Counted from the stretch's first letter, positions 5,926-14,199 are shown. The stretch: DNA of 33,969 nt from an uncultured Erysipelotrichaceae bacterium (GCA_902773005.1 CACYCS010000021.1:1-33969); one strand, 5' to 3'. Program-made: numbers and translations. Notes: generated by a model from the sequence alone, not told the origin.

Positions 5926-8532
5926 ATGAAAAAACTATCAGGCAGCGAGATCCGCGCGATGTGGATCAAATTCTTCGAAAGCAAAGGCCATAAGTGGATG
6001 CCGGGCGTCAACTTGATCCCCCAAGGCGATAAGTCGCTTCTCTGGGTGAACGCCGGCGTCACTGGGCTTAAGAAATATTTCGATGGCAGCGAGATTCCTC
6101 CCTGCCGCAGGATCACTAACGTCCAGAAGTCGATCCGCACCAACGACATTGAAAACGTCGGCCATACGGCTAGGCACCATACTTTCTTCGAGATGCTTGG
6201 CAATTTCTCGATCGGCGACTATTTCCGCAAGGAAGTCATCGCCTTCGCGATCGAGATCTTGACCTCTCCCGAGTGGTTCGACATGCCGCTAGACAAACTC
6301 TATATGACCTACAATCCGGACGATCTCGAATCGTTCCGCTATTGGCAGGACCATGGCGTCGCGGCGGATCACCTCATCCCGCTAGAAGGCAACTATTGGC
6401 AGATCGGCGAAGGCCCCTGCGGCCCGAACACCGAAGTCTTCTTCGACCGCGGCGAGAAATATGACCCAGAAGGACTAGGGGTGAAGTTGCTCCAGGACGA
6501 TATCGAAAACGACCGCTACATCGAGATTTGGGGCATCGTGTTCTCGCAGTATAACGCCGTTAATGGCGTCGCGAGGAAAGACTACAAAGAGCTCCCATCC
6601 AAAAATATCGATACCGGTTCAGGCCTAGAGAGGCTTGCTTGCATCATGCAGGGCACCGAGACCAACTTCGAGACCGACCTCTTCATGCCGATCATCGAAG
6701 CGACCAAGAAGATCTGCGGCAAGCCCTATGAAGGCGAATATCTCATGAGCTACCGCGTGATCGCCGACCACGCGAGGTGCCTTACCTTCGCTTTGTCCGA
6801 TGGTGCCTATTTCTCGAATGAGGGCAGGGGATACGTCCTCCGCCGCATTATAAGAAGGGCGATGAGGTATGGACAGAAGCTAGGCATCAATGAGCCCTTC
6901 ATGCATAACCTCGTCCGCGTCGTCGCGGAACGCTATAGCGATTTCTATCCCGAACTCCTCGACAAAGTGGAGTTCGTCTCGAAGATGATCCTTGGCGAAG
7001 AAGAGAAGTTCATCCGCACCTTGTCTAGCGGCGAAGCGATGCTCCGCGAAATGCTTAACGGCAAGGAAAAGCTCGATGGTGCCGAGATCTTCAAACTCTA
7101 TGACACCTTCGGCTTCCCTAGCGACCTCACCAAGGAGATCTGCTTAGAAGCAGGTGTTACAGCCGATATGGAAGGGTTTGAGAGAGCGATGGAAGAGCAA
7201 AAGGAAAGGGCAAGGAACGCCAGAGGCGAGATCGAGTCCTTCCATAAGCAATCCAAAGATCTGCTCGCCTTCAAGGAAAAGAGCGAATTCACTTACGATC
7301 CCAAAGACATCAAGTCCAAAGTGATCGGCTGCTTCGTCGATGGGGTCAAAGTCGATTCCATCGAGGAGGAGGGCGAAATCTCCTTCGACGTCGATAATTT
7401 CTATGCCGAATCCGGCGGACAGGTTAGCGATGCGGGACGCGTCTATAATGGCTTTGCCGAAGGCGAGGTCATCGGAGTCTCCAAAGCCCCATCTGGTCAG
7501 CATTTGCTCCGCGTCCACATGAAGTATGGCGCGATCAAGACCGGCGATGAGCTCACCCTTGAAATCGATAAGAGGAAGAGGGAGTTGACCGCGAGGAACC
7601 ACTCCGCGACCCATTTGCTCCACGCGGCGATCGGAGAAGTGCTCGGACACCACGTCGACCAGAAGGGAAGCTATGTCGATGAGAATTATCTCCGCTTCGA
7701 CTATACCGCCCTCGCCAAGCCGACCGATGAGGAACTTCGCGCCATCGAAGAGCTCGTCAACGAGAAGATCGCCGAGGCGATTCCCGAAGTCACCGAGGTC
7801 CTGCCGATTGAACAGGCGAAGGAACTTGGCGCCGAAATGGAGTTCTCCGAAAAGTATGGAGACACCGTCCGCGTCGTGGAGTTCGGCGAGTTCTCGAAAG
7901 AGTTCTGCGGCGGCACCCACGTTGGAAACTCCTCCGACATCGGAGTGTTTGTGATCGAGTCGGAAGGAGCGGTCTCTAGCGGCGTTCGCCGCATCCAGGG
8001 CCGCACCTCATTAGGCGCCTATAAGCTTCTTGCCAACAAGAAGAGAATCCTCTCTGAACTCACTGAGGGACTCGGCAATCCTAGCGATGCGGAAGCCTCT
8101 TCTCGCTTAGCCACCTTACGCCGCGACCTTGATGCCAAAGGCAAGGAAGTCGATGCGCTTAAGTCGAAGCTAGCGACCCTTGAATCAAAGGGTCTGGATT
8201 CGGAGTTTGAAGTAGTGAACGAAATATACTTCATGCTGAAAGTTGTCGATGGTGGGCGCAACGAAGTCATGAAGCTTGGCGACAATTTGAAGACAAAGCA
8301 CCCCGATTACCTCATTGCCTTAATCGGCAAAGAAGGCGAGAAGAAGCCCTTCGTTGTCTTCGCTGGAGGCAAGGGCAAAGAAAAGCTCGCTGCCGGGAAC
8401 GCGATGAAGCTAGCGGCGCCGCTACTTGGCGGCAACGGAGGCGGCAAGCCCGAGATGGCTAGCGGCTCCGCCGTAAGCCTCGAAAAGCTTGAGGAAGTCC
8501 GCGCTGCATTAAAGAGCAAACTCGCGGAATAG
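5926..8532 (+). CDS. alaS: Alanyl-tRNA synthetase
   Basis: Charges tRNA-Ala and edits mischarged Ser/Gly in the cytoplasm. The start is ATG 5926 (MKKLSGSEIRAMW): GAGG at 5914-5917 is 8 nt from it but only 2 nt from the in-frame ATG at 5920, which would give two extra residues. About 868 aa, the full family length. The N-terminal class II aminoacylation domain is intact (WVNAGVTGLKKYF, RHHTFFEMLGNFSIGDYF, GSGLERLACIMQG). The editing domain has the zinc-binding HSATHLLH at about residue 558 and CGGTHVGN at about 660. The C-terminal oligomerisation/C-Ala region ends in a Gly-rich segment. Expression should be controlled by the T-box directly upstream. The DUF1292 gene follows after 12 nt. Confidence 0.97.
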   Translation: MKKLSGSEIRAMWIKFFESKGHKWMPGVNLIPQGDKSLLWVNAGVTGLKKYFDGSEIPPCRRITNVQKSIRTNDIENVGHTARHHTFFEMLGNFSIGDYFRKEVIAFAIEILTSPEWFDMPLDKLYMTYNPDDLESFRYWQDHGVAADHLIPLEGNYWQIGEGPCGPNTEVFFDRGEKYDPEGLGVKLLQDDIENDRYIEIWGIVFSQYNAVNGVARKDYKELPSKNIDTGSGLERLACIMQGTETNFETDLFMPIIEATKKICGKPYEGEYLMSYRVIADHARCLTFALSDGAYFSNEGRGYVLRRIIRRAMRYGQKLGINEPFMHNLVRVVAERYSDFYPELLDKVEFVSKMILGEEEKFIRTLSSGEAMLREMLNGKEKLDGAEIFKLYDTFGFPSDLTKEICLEAGVTADMEGFERAMEEQKERARNARGEIESFHKQSKDLLAFKEKSEFTYDPKDIKSKVIGCFVDGVKVDSIEEEGEISFDVDNFYAESGGQVSDAGRVYNGFAEGEVIGVSKAPSGQHLLRVHMKYGAIKTGDELTLEIDKRKRELTARNHSATHLLHAAIGEVLGHHVDQKGSYVDENYLRFDYTALAKPTDEELRAIEELVNEKIAEAIPEVTEVLPIEQAKELGAEMEFSEKYGDTVRVVEFGEFSKEFCGGTHVGNSSDIGVFVIESEGAVSSGVRRIQGRTSLGAYKLLANKKRILSELTEGLGNPSDAEASSRLATLRRDLDAKGKEVDALKSKLATLESKGLDSEFEVVNEIYFMLKVVDGGRNEVMKLGDNLKTKHPDYLIALIGKEGEKKPFVVFAGGKGKEKLAAGNAMKLAAPLLGGNGGGKPEMASGSAVSLEKLEEVRAALKSKLAE

Positions 8533-8544
8533 GAGGAAACTCGA

Positions 8545-8814
8545 ATGTTTGAAATCACGGAAGACAACGACATGATCGTCACCCTTGAGGACGGTCAAGA
8601 AGACAAAGTCAAAATCCTTTTCTACTTCCATAACGACGAGAGGGGACGCGATTACTATTTCCTCTATCGCGAGGAGAATCCGGACGAGGTCGTCGTCATG
8701 TCCTCCGCCGACGGCGAGTCGCTAGACGAGCTTGACGAAGAGGAATTCGACGAAGCGCAGCAAGTCTTCGAGGCCTACGAGAACGACCCTCAGATCCTCG
8801 AGGCGAGGAAATAA
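8545..8814 (+). CDS. DUF1292 (YrzB-like) small acidic protein
   Basis: 89 aa, strongly acidic, with the DUF1292 pattern: an N-terminal beta segment DMIVTLEDGQE, then KILFYFHNDERGRDYYFLY, and a C-terminal acidic helix DELDEEEFDEAQQVFEAYEND. Shine-Dalgarno AGGAGGA lies 5-6 nt before ATG 8545, and alaS ends 12 nt upstream, so it shares the alaS transcript. In Bacillus, yrzB also follows alaS, together with the ireB and ruvX genes; those two are not present here. The biochemical function of the family is not established. A short ATTCC/GGAAT hairpin follows the stop. Confidence 0.85.
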   Translation: MFEITEDNDMIVTLEDGQEDKVKILFYFHNDERGRDYYFLYREENPDEVVVMSSADGESLDELDEEEFDEAQQVFEAYENDPQILEARK

Positions 8815-8837
8815 TTCCATAAAGGAATCATTTCGCC

Positions 8838-8866
8838 TTGTGAACAATGGCCTGCAAGTCTATAAT
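8838..8866 (+). promoter_or_regulatory. greA promoter
   Basis: TTGTGA (8838-8843), a 17-bp spacer and a perfect TATAAT (8861-8866). The leader to ATG 8895 is about 22 nt and carries the Shine-Dalgarno GGGAG. Confidence 0.75.
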
Positions 8867-8894
8867 TTCTACGCTTTAGCAAGGGAGAAACACC

Positions 8895-9383
8895 ATGGCA
8901 GATAAGAAAATCATCCTTACCCCCGAAGAGATGGAACAGCTTACCGCTGAATACCGTCACCTGATTGACGTCGAACGTCCTGACGTCATCGAAAAACTGC
9001 AGATTGCTCGCAGCCAGGGCGACCTTTCCGAAAACGCCGACTACGACGCCGCCCGCGAAAGGCAGGGCCAGATCGAAGGAAGGATCCGCGAGATCGAAGG
9101 CATCATCAACAATGCTACCTTCGCCGAGAAGTCCGTCGCCAGCGATGGCAACGGAATCGGAATCGGAGACCTCGTCACCTTCGTCGATTTGAGCGACAAG
9201 TCCACGATCACCGTCAAGATCGTCGGCAACGTCGGCGCCGACCCAATGGCAAAGCCCTATCCGACCATTTCCAACGAGTCCCCGCTTGGCAGGGCGCTCC
9301 TTGGCAAAGTCGCTGGCGATAGCGCCGTCGTCGAAGCCGCGGAATCCTACGAGATCGAAATCAAGAAGTTCGAGCGCAGCTAA
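8895..9383 (+). CDS. greA: Transcription elongation factor GreA
   Basis: Rescues backtracked RNA polymerase by stimulating transcript cleavage through the secondary channel. 162 aa, standard length. The N-terminal coiled coil carries the signature RSQGDLSENADYDAARERQG at about residues 36-55, with the acidic tip residues D/E of the DLSENADYD loop. The C-terminal FKBP-like domain has VGADPMAKPYPTISNESPLGRALLGK, a form of the usual YTIVGSDEADPxxxxISxxSPLGxALLG segment. It has its own promoter and a strong terminator 16 nt after the stop, so it is probably monocistronic. Confidence 0.96.
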   Translation: MADKKIILTPEEMEQLTAEYRHLIDVERPDVIEKLQIARSQGDLSENADYDAARERQGQIEGRIREIEGIINNATFAEKSVASDGNGIGIGDLVTFVDLSDKSTITVKIVGNVGADPMAKPYPTISNESPLGRALLGKVAGDSAVVEAAESYEIEIKKFERS

Positions 9384-9399
9384 TCTTCTTTGAGAATTT

Positions 9400-9438
9400 G
9401 GCCTGATCCGAAAGCAAGGGTTAGGCCTTTTCTTTTTC
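9400..9438 (+). terminator. Intrinsic terminator of greA
   Basis: A 10-bp stem GGCCTGATCC (9400-9409) / GGGTTAGGCC (9418-9427), with two G-U pairs and an 8-nt loop, is followed by TTTTCTTTTTC. Confidence 0.9.
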
Positions 9439-9471
9439 TATCCTCCATATACAATAGCGGTGGAGAAAAAC

Positions 9472-10137
9472 ATGGATTACGCTAGCCTTAAGGATTATCT
9501 CATTTCGATTGGCAACAAGAAGCTTGCCGAATTCACGAAACCCTTGCTCCACTCCGATTACAAAGTCATTGGCATCTATCAGCCAGATCTCAAGCGAATC
9601 GTCAAGGAGCACGCCTTCGACGAGGATTTGAGGGTGGAGGAATTTGAACTTGGGGAGTACTTCGAGATCGATTACCTCTATTTCGCTTTCTCCTTGAAGA
9701 GGATTCCTACCTTGGATGGGCAACTTGGCTTTTTGAAGAAGCAAATCCGGCTGGCCAAAAGCTGGGCGATTACCGATAGCGTGCCATCTTTCCTTAAGAA
9801 GATGGACTTCTCGCATTTCCAAAGCTTCTTCAAATCCTCTTATAAGTCGAAGTTCACCTTTGAGCGCAGGATGGCTTATGTATTGGGACTCAAATTCTAC
9901 AAAGATGAACGGATCCTGAAGCTTCTCCCTAGCTTTGGCAAAGCAGAGGAATACATGGTCATGATGGCGGAGGCTTGGCTGCTATCTTGCATCGCGATTC
10001 GATTCGAGGATGAGGTCTATGCTTATCTAAGCGGGTGCGATGACCTCGTCCTTAAGAGAAAGGCGATCTCCAAGATCTCAGACTCACGCCGATTCAATGA
10101 AGAATCGAAAAGCCGCTTCAAGTCGCTTCGCAGCTAA
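9472..10137 (+). CDS. AlkD-like DNA alkylation repair protein (HEAT-repeat family)
   Basis: About 221 aa, all-helical. Family features: KLAEFTKPLLHS near the N-terminus, KSWAITDSVPSFLKK mid-protein, ERRMAYVLGLKFYKD, then YMVMMAEAWLLSCIAIRFEDEVYAYL, and a C-terminal KRKAISKISDSRRFNEESK. This is the pattern of the AlkD-like glycosylases, which excise N3/N7-alkylpurines by wrapping DNA in HEAT-like repeats. The aligned Trp and Asp of WAITDS fit conserved AlkD positions. ATG 9472 is preferred over GTG 9460 because GGTGGAG (9459-9465) is correctly spaced from 9472 and overlaps 9460. TACAAT at 9450-9455 is a likely -10 box right after the greA terminator. Catalytic activity has to be inferred from the family. 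Confidence 0.82.
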   Translation: MDYASLKDYLISIGNKKLAEFTKPLLHSDYKVIGIYQPDLKRIVKEHAFDEDLRVEEFELGEYFEIDYLYFAFSLKRIPTLDGQLGFLKKQIRLAKSWAITDSVPSFLKKMDFSHFQSFFKSSYKSKFTFERRMAYVLGLKFYKDERILKLLPSFGKAEEYMVMMAEAWLLSCIAIRFEDEVYAYLSGCDDLVLKRKAISKISDSRRFNEESKSRFKSLRS

Positions 10138-10325
10138 ATTAACGGCCGAGGATGAAAATAAGATACGTTTTCATTAGTCACTTTCAAAATAATTATTTCA
10201 ATGATTTCTTTTGATTATCACGCAAGAAATCATTTTTTCATTATCATAATTTAACTCTATTTTGAAAAATTTTGGTTCAAACTTTGCCTTCTTGACAGCA
10301 ATAGATAAGTGAGGAGGTCAAAAAA
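10138..10325. other. AT-rich intergenic region between the AlkD-like gene and comEA
   Basis: Noticeably richer in A/T than its surroundings. It holds an imperfect hairpin ATGAAAA/TTTTCAT near 10152-10174, the strong terminator at 10200-10238, and an inverted repeat TTTGAA (10261-10266) / TTCAAA (10276-10281) with a 9-nt spacer that could be an operator for comEA. TTGACA at 10292-10297 has no fitting -10 box before the comEA start. No gene is supported. Confidence 0.5.
10200..10238 (+). terminator. Strong intrinsic terminator after the AlkD-like gene
   Basis: ATGATTTCTT (10201-10210) pairs perfectly with AAGAAATCAT (10224-10233), extended by A10200-T10234, with a 13-nt loop, and runs into TTTTTT. 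Confidence 0.8.
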
Positions 10326-10868
10326 ATGAAGACTATCATCATCATCGTCGCCATCACCCTCATCGGCTTAGTGGGGGCAGGGGTGGTCTCAAAGACCGTC
10401 CAAAACGGCGGCACTTGGACCGCGACCCCAGCCGAGTCCAAAGCCGCGCCCACCATCACCGTCTCCGTAAGCGGGGAAGTCAACCGCCCTGGCTCCTATG
10501 TGCTGGAGGAAGGCTCGACGCTTTACGACCTGCTTTCGGCCGCAAGCGGAACCAACACCAACGCCGATCCGCTTGCCTATGACTCAAGCTGCGTCCTGAA
10601 GGAGAAGTCGTATTACATCGCTCCGATCTACGACAACGCCAACACCTGCTCCGTTGAGCCCATCAAGAAAGTCAACATCAACTCCGCGGATGCCGAATCG
10701 CTCAATTCCGTCGCTGGCTTCAGCAAGACCGTCTCGAATGCTATCGTCGCATATCGCGGCGCGAACACGAACGCGTTCACCTATCTGGAGCAAATCCAAG
10801 AGGTCTCGGGAATCGGCCCTGCGACCTTCCTCGCCGTGCGTGACAAAATCACCTTGCGCTCGGCCTAA
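10326..10868 (+). CDS. comEA: Competence protein ComEA (membrane-anchored DNA receptor)
   Basis: Binds incoming double-stranded DNA at the outer face of the membrane for natural transformation. 180 aa. One N-terminal membrane anchor (TIIIIVAITLIGLVGAGVV, residues 3-21), a spacer, a SLBB-like segment (ITVSVSGEVNRPGSYVLEEG, about 49-68) and two helix-hairpin-helix motifs (KVNINSADAESLNSVAGFS and IQEVSGIGPATFLAVRDKI) give the canonical ComEA architecture. GAGGAGG at 10311-10317 supports ATG 10326. It is immediately followed by comEC with a 3-nt gap. Confidence 0.93.
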   Translation: MKTIIIIVAITLIGLVGAGVVSKTVQNGGTWTATPAESKAAPTITVSVSGEVNRPGSYVLEEGSTLYDLLSAASGTNTNADPLAYDSSCVLKEKSYYIAPIYDNANTCSVEPIKKVNINSADAESLNSVAGFSKTVSNAIVAYRGANTNAFTYLEQIQEVSGIGPATFLAVRDKITLRSA

Positions 10869-10871
10869 AAC

Positions 10872-12890
10872 ATGAAAGCCGTATTCGCCCTTGCCGGGGC
10901 GATAATTGGCCTGAACCTCGGCTTCCGGACAGACATCCTTTCTATCGTTCTGTCATCTGTCATATCGTTAATTCTCCTTTCTATCACGATCCGGAAGAAG
11001 ATGGTTCTATACGGCGCGGTCCCGTTGGCTTTCGGGGCCGCGCTGTCTTTCGCTTATAACTACATTCCAATTTCTTACGATGGAGTCGATTCTTTTTCGG
11101 GAATCATCGTAAGGGATTCCTCATCCTATTTCGTTCTATTGACCTTGCGGGGGAAGTTCTATGTGCCTGTGAAAGATCATTCCTATGAGCTATTCGACCT
11201 CGTTCGGGTGAATGGCTTTGCAAAGCCTTATTTCCATGCGAACTACGAATCCCAATTCGACTTCGGGGAATACCTTCGCTTAAAAGGGGTGACCTATGAG
11301 ATCAGCTCGAAGTCGATTGAGATGATCCTAGGGAACCCAATCCGAATGAAAAGCTATGGGGCGAGCATGACTGGCTTTTTGGACGAGAACGCTAGGCCGC
11401 TATTCCGTTCGCTCCTATTCAATCAAAAAGACTATTCCTCCGCGATCCTTAGCGGAGCGGATGCGGTGGGGGCGAGCTATATCGTCTCTTCCTCAGGAAT
11501 CTTCTACATGGGGATCCTCGGCTTCTTCCATCGCCAGTTCAAGTTCAGGCTGAACGATAAGCCAGCCGATTTGGCGGAAATTGCGGTGGGGACGCTTATA
11601 TTGCCGTTTGGAATCACAAAAGTCGGCATATTGCGCGCCTATCTATGCCTGTGGGCTCGCTTTATCAATAAGCACATCCTCAAGGAGAGGTTCGAGCCGC
11701 ATGAAGTGCTTTCCGCGGTTGGTATAGGGATGCTTGCGATAAGCCCTTTCCTTGCATCGGACTCTGGATTCTTGCTTGGGTTTGGAGTGAGCTTCACGCT
11801 TTATTACGCGAAACCGATCCTAGCGAGATTTGGGAAAATCGAAAAGAAAATCCTGGCCTTATTCCTGATACGCCTCATTGTTTTCCCAATCTCAGTTTCC
11901 GATTCTGGCTACCGGCCATTATCGTTTTATTATGGTTTGATCTTGACGCCGCTTTCTTGGATCGCCGTGATACTTGGCTATCCCTGCGTCATCTTTCACT
12001 TCGGCGGAGGGATGCTAAATGGATACGCCTCGTTCTACAAGATGATGGTCGATGCGTTCGCGAAGAATAGCCCTAGCCTTCCTTTGCCTATCATCGGCAC
12101 GGGATTCTATTTCGTCTATTACATCGTTTTCTTGCTGTGCCTATTCTTCGTGGAAATTGGCGCAAGGCCACTTAAAAATGGCCTGATACTCGGATGTATT
12201 GGCGTTTATGCGACTAGTTTGATTCCGGTCCAATATCTTTTTACTTCGCAGGTGAGCTTCATTAACGTGGGACAAGGCGATAGCATCTTGATCCGCGATC
12301 GATCCACGGTCGTGATGATCGATACCGGCGGCATCATGAATATGGATATGGCAACCGAGACATTGATCCCGTTCCTAAGGAAGCAAAGGATCTACCACGT
12401 AGATTGCTTGATCGTAAGCCATGGCGACTATGACCATATTGGGGCCAAGGATTCGCTTATGGCTAACTTCAAGGTGAATAGATTCGTGGAAGATGCAAGC
12501 GAGTTTCCGCTAAAGATCGGCGGGCTTACCTTTGAAAACTATAACGTGTATCAAGGCAGCGACGAGAACGAGAACTCCCTTGTCCTTAGGACGGAAGTGC
12601 TTGGGAAATCTTGGCTATTCACCGGGGACGCGGGAAAAGAGGTGGAACAGAAGATCGTCCGCGATTTCCCTGACCTCGACGTCGACATGCTGAAGGTTGG
12701 GCACCATGGCTCTAGCACCTCCTCAACCGAGGAATTCCTAAAACTCATCACTCCCGAAATGGCGATCATCTCTTGCGGCAGAGCGAATAAATACAAACAC
12801 CCAAACGATGATGTTTTGGCTAGGCTCGAAAAGCTCAATATCCCCTATAGAAGGACCGATTTAGAGGGAACGATCACTTATTTTGGATAG
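10872..12890 (+). CDS. comEC: ComEC/Rec2 DNA-uptake channel with C-terminal metallo-beta-lactamase-like nuclease domain
   Basis: Polytopic protein that moves single-stranded DNA across the membrane during transformation. 672 aa. Two hydrophobic helices at the N-terminus are followed by an OB-like soluble segment (about 70-150, SFSGIIVRDSSSYFVLLTLR). The competence domain is a run of membrane helices at ~180-450. The MBL-like domain starts at about 462 (FINVGQGDSILIR) and has SHGDYDHIGA (about 515), LFTGDAG and KVGHHGSSTS, that is the metal-binding HxDxDH-type and downstream His motifs. The gene appears intact. In most Firmicutes holA follows; here a reverse-strand two-gene insert ends 19 nt after the comEC stop. 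Confidence 0.95.
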   Translation: MKAVFALAGAIIGLNLGFRTDILSIVLSSVISLILLSITIRKKMVLYGAVPLAFGAALSFAYNYIPISYDGVDSFSGIIVRDSSSYFVLLTLRGKFYVPVKDHSYELFDLVRVNGFAKPYFHANYESQFDFGEYLRLKGVTYEISSKSIEMILGNPIRMKSYGASMTGFLDENARPLFRSLLFNQKDYSSAILSGADAVGASYIVSSSGIFYMGILGFFHRQFKFRLNDKPADLAEIAVGTLILPFGITKVGILRAYLCLWARFINKHILKERFEPHEVLSAVGIGMLAISPFLASDSGFLLGFGVSFTLYYAKPILARFGKIEKKILALFLIRLIVFPISVSDSGYRPLSFYYGLILTPLSWIAVILGYPCVIFHFGGGMLNGYASFYKMMVDAFAKNSPSLPLPIIGTGFYFVYYIVFLLCLFFVEIGARPLKNGLILGCIGVYATSLIPVQYLFTSQVSFINVGQGDSILIRDRSTVVMIDTGGIMNMDMATETLIPFLRKQRIYHVDCLIVSHGDYDHIGAKDSLMANFKVNRFVEDASEFPLKIGGLTFENYNVYQGSDENENSLVLRTEVLGKSWLFTGDAGKEVEQKIVRDFPDLDVDMLKVGHHGSSTSSTEEFLKLITPEMAIISCGRANKYKHPNDDVLARLEKLNIPYRRTDLEGTITYFG

Positions 12891-12909
12891 GAATACGCGA
12901 AAGCTTCGG

Positions 12910-13782
12910 TCATTCACCCAGTTTCTCTTCGCACCAATCGTTTACTGCTTTCACCATTTCCTTCTTCGTGAGCCGATAACCGGCAGATATGGAACAGAGG
13001 TAGAAATTCCCGATGAACAGTTTCCCTTCCCTTATGCTATAACGCTCTTCTTGCCGTGGCATGCCCAATGAATCGCGGACTTTGTTTTCCTTCTCAAGGC
13101 AGCGCCTCAAATACTTCTTGAGCAACGAATAATCGAGGTCGACGAATCTCAGGGTATATACGTCCACAAGATGCTTTATTGGCCGGAGGAGTTCGCAAGA
13201 GATCGCCATGATCTTGTCGCACGCCACGTATTCGATCCTCACGCCATAAAAGTAAAAATCCGGCGCGATGATTTTCGGTCCGATGTATTTCACTTTCTCG
13301 ATTTGATCGTAATATTCAACCACTTTTCCATCAAGCAAAAACGTCTTGAACAAATCCCCATCGTGATAAGCTTCCACTTCAAAGCCGAAGGTGTCGTAAA
13401 AATAGACTGGGCTGGCCCATTTCCTTTTCGTCCACTTGATTTGAAAGGATACATCCCCTTCGGTATGCGCGATAGCCTTTTCGATTTGCTTAAAGAGGAT
13501 TTCCGGGTCCTTCGCGATGACATCGATGTCGCTGCTATGCCTAGCATGTTCTTTGAAGAACATTTTCATGAGAATGCCGCCAGCCAATAGGCAATCGACA
13601 TTGGCTTTCGTGAGAATATTGATGAAGTGGTAGAAGAGGAACAGTTCCTGAGTTTCCTCTTCTCGATAAGAAGGTTTCAAACGTTCGACTTCATTGTACA
13701 ACGCAAAAACGCTCTGGTTGCTTAGACCCTCCAATTCAACTAACGCTTTAAAGGGGTTAGCTTCTTTCTGAACCGTTCCCAT
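12910..13782 (-). CDS. AbiEii/AbiGii-type nucleotidyltransferase
   Basis: 290 aa. The nucleotidyltransferase core motif is clear: LLAGGILMKMFFKEHARHSSDIDVI, with GG at residues 68-69, Arg81, Ser84 and the metal-binding DID at 85-87. This is the pattern of the AbiEii toxin family, members of which (for example MenT) transfer nucleotides to tRNA; others act in unrelated settings. The later segment VACDKIMAISCELLRPIKHLVDVYTL fits the helical KxxxxxxR..KDxxD region of that family. It starts 4 nt after the stop of the Nif11-leader gene with no Shine-Dalgarno of its own, so translation is probably coupled. No AbiEi-like antitoxin gene is adjacent. It sits as a reverse-strand insert between comEC and holA. 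Its substrate is unknown, and whether it is a toxin or modifies the upstream peptide cannot be told. Confidence 0.75.
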   Translation of the reverse strand: MGTVQKEANPFKALVELEGLSNQSVFALYNEVERLKPSYREEETQELFLFYHFINILTKANVDCLLAGGILMKMFFKEHARHSSDIDVIAKDPEILFKQIEKAIAHTEGDVSFQIKWTKRKWASPVYFYDTFGFEVEAYHDGDLFKTFLLDGKVVEYYDQIEKVKYIGPKIIAPDFYFYGVRIEYVACDKIMAISCELLRPIKHLVDVYTLRFVDLDYSLLKKYLRRCLEKENKVRDSLGMPRQEERYSIREGKLFIGNFYLCSISAGYRLTKKEMVKAVNDWCEEKLGE

Positions 13783-13786
13783 AGAA

Positions 13787-14074
13787 TTACCAGTGGCAAT
13801 TGCAATGGGGACAAACCATGAAACCGTAGGAACTATCGCTGGTATCCGTTATGCGTTCTACGTCAGTCGCTCCGCATCTAGGGCAGCTCACAGATGGGCC
13901 TGGCGCCGGGGCCTGCGGTTGGGTACATCCGCCGCCGCTTACGGCTTCGAGCTGTGCTTCATTCAGCTCCAATCCTTCCTCTTTTGCTAGTGCGAATAGT
14001 TCCTCGTTCGATTTGCAGCTTCTCGCCTTTTCGAACAATTCCTCAGGCAAACCTTTCAGCAGGTCCTCTCTCAT
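13787..14074 (-). CDS. Nif11-like leader peptide with double-glycine site and Cys-rich (zinc-ribbon-like) C-terminus
   Basis: 95 aa. Residues 1-49 look like a Nif11/TOMM-type leader: EELFEKARSCKSNEELFALA, KEEGLELNEAQLEAVSGGG, ending in the double-Gly processing site of RiPP and bacteriocin precursors. The 46-residue remainder opens with Cys50 and a Pro/Ala/Gln spacer, then CPRC (64-67) and CPHCNC (88-93), a possible zinc ribbon. AGGAG lies 9 nt before ATG 14074, and an extended -10 (TGCTATAAT) lies upstream. It is the first gene of a two-gene operon with the nucleotidyltransferase. No lanthipeptide synthetase, cyclodehydratase, radical SAM or peptidase-transporter gene is in the window. It may be a RiPP precursor whose enzymes are elsewhere, or a zinc-ribbon protein that borrowed the leader. 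Confidence 0.75.
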   Translation of the reverse strand: MREDLLKGLPEELFEKARSCKSNEELFALAKEEGLELNEAQLEAVSGGGCTQPQAPAPGPSVSCPRCGATDVERITDTSDSSYGFMVCPHCNCHW

Positions 14075-14099
14075 ATCTTTTGGCTCCTATTCTTTTCCC

Positions 14100-14108
14100 A
14101 TTATAGCA
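14100..14108 (-). promoter_or_regulatory. Extended -10 promoter of the Nif11-leader operon
   Basis: On the reverse strand the sequence reads TGCTATAAT, an extended -10 with a perfect hexamer (14105 to 14100), about 26 nt before the ATG. It is divergent from holA. Confidence 0.7.
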
Positions 14109-14186
14109 AAAATTACCACAGAAAACCTAACCAATGCAGGTTTTGGACCTTAGCATTCGCATGCTCTATTTCATGTACGCGTGCGC

Positions 14187-14192
14187 TATAAT
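14187..14192 (+). promoter_or_regulatory. -10 box of holA
   Basis: Perfect TATAAT ending 7 nt before ATG 14200, which puts the expected transcription start at 14199-14200. No clear -35 hexamer is visible. Confidence 0.6.
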
Positions 14193-14199
14193 AATAAGG

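Noticed and set aside
7144-7920. 258-codon reverse frame inside alaS
   Set aside because: It is a shadow of strongly biased alaS codons; no independent signals.
10292-10297. Perfect TTGACA as the comEA -35 element
   Set aside because: No -10-like hexamer occurs 16-18 bp downstream; the site there is the comEA Shine-Dalgarno and start.
13171-13590. 139-codon forward frame opposite the nucleotidyltransferase
   Set aside because: It is antisense to a gene with clear motifs, and has no ribosome site or family resemblance.
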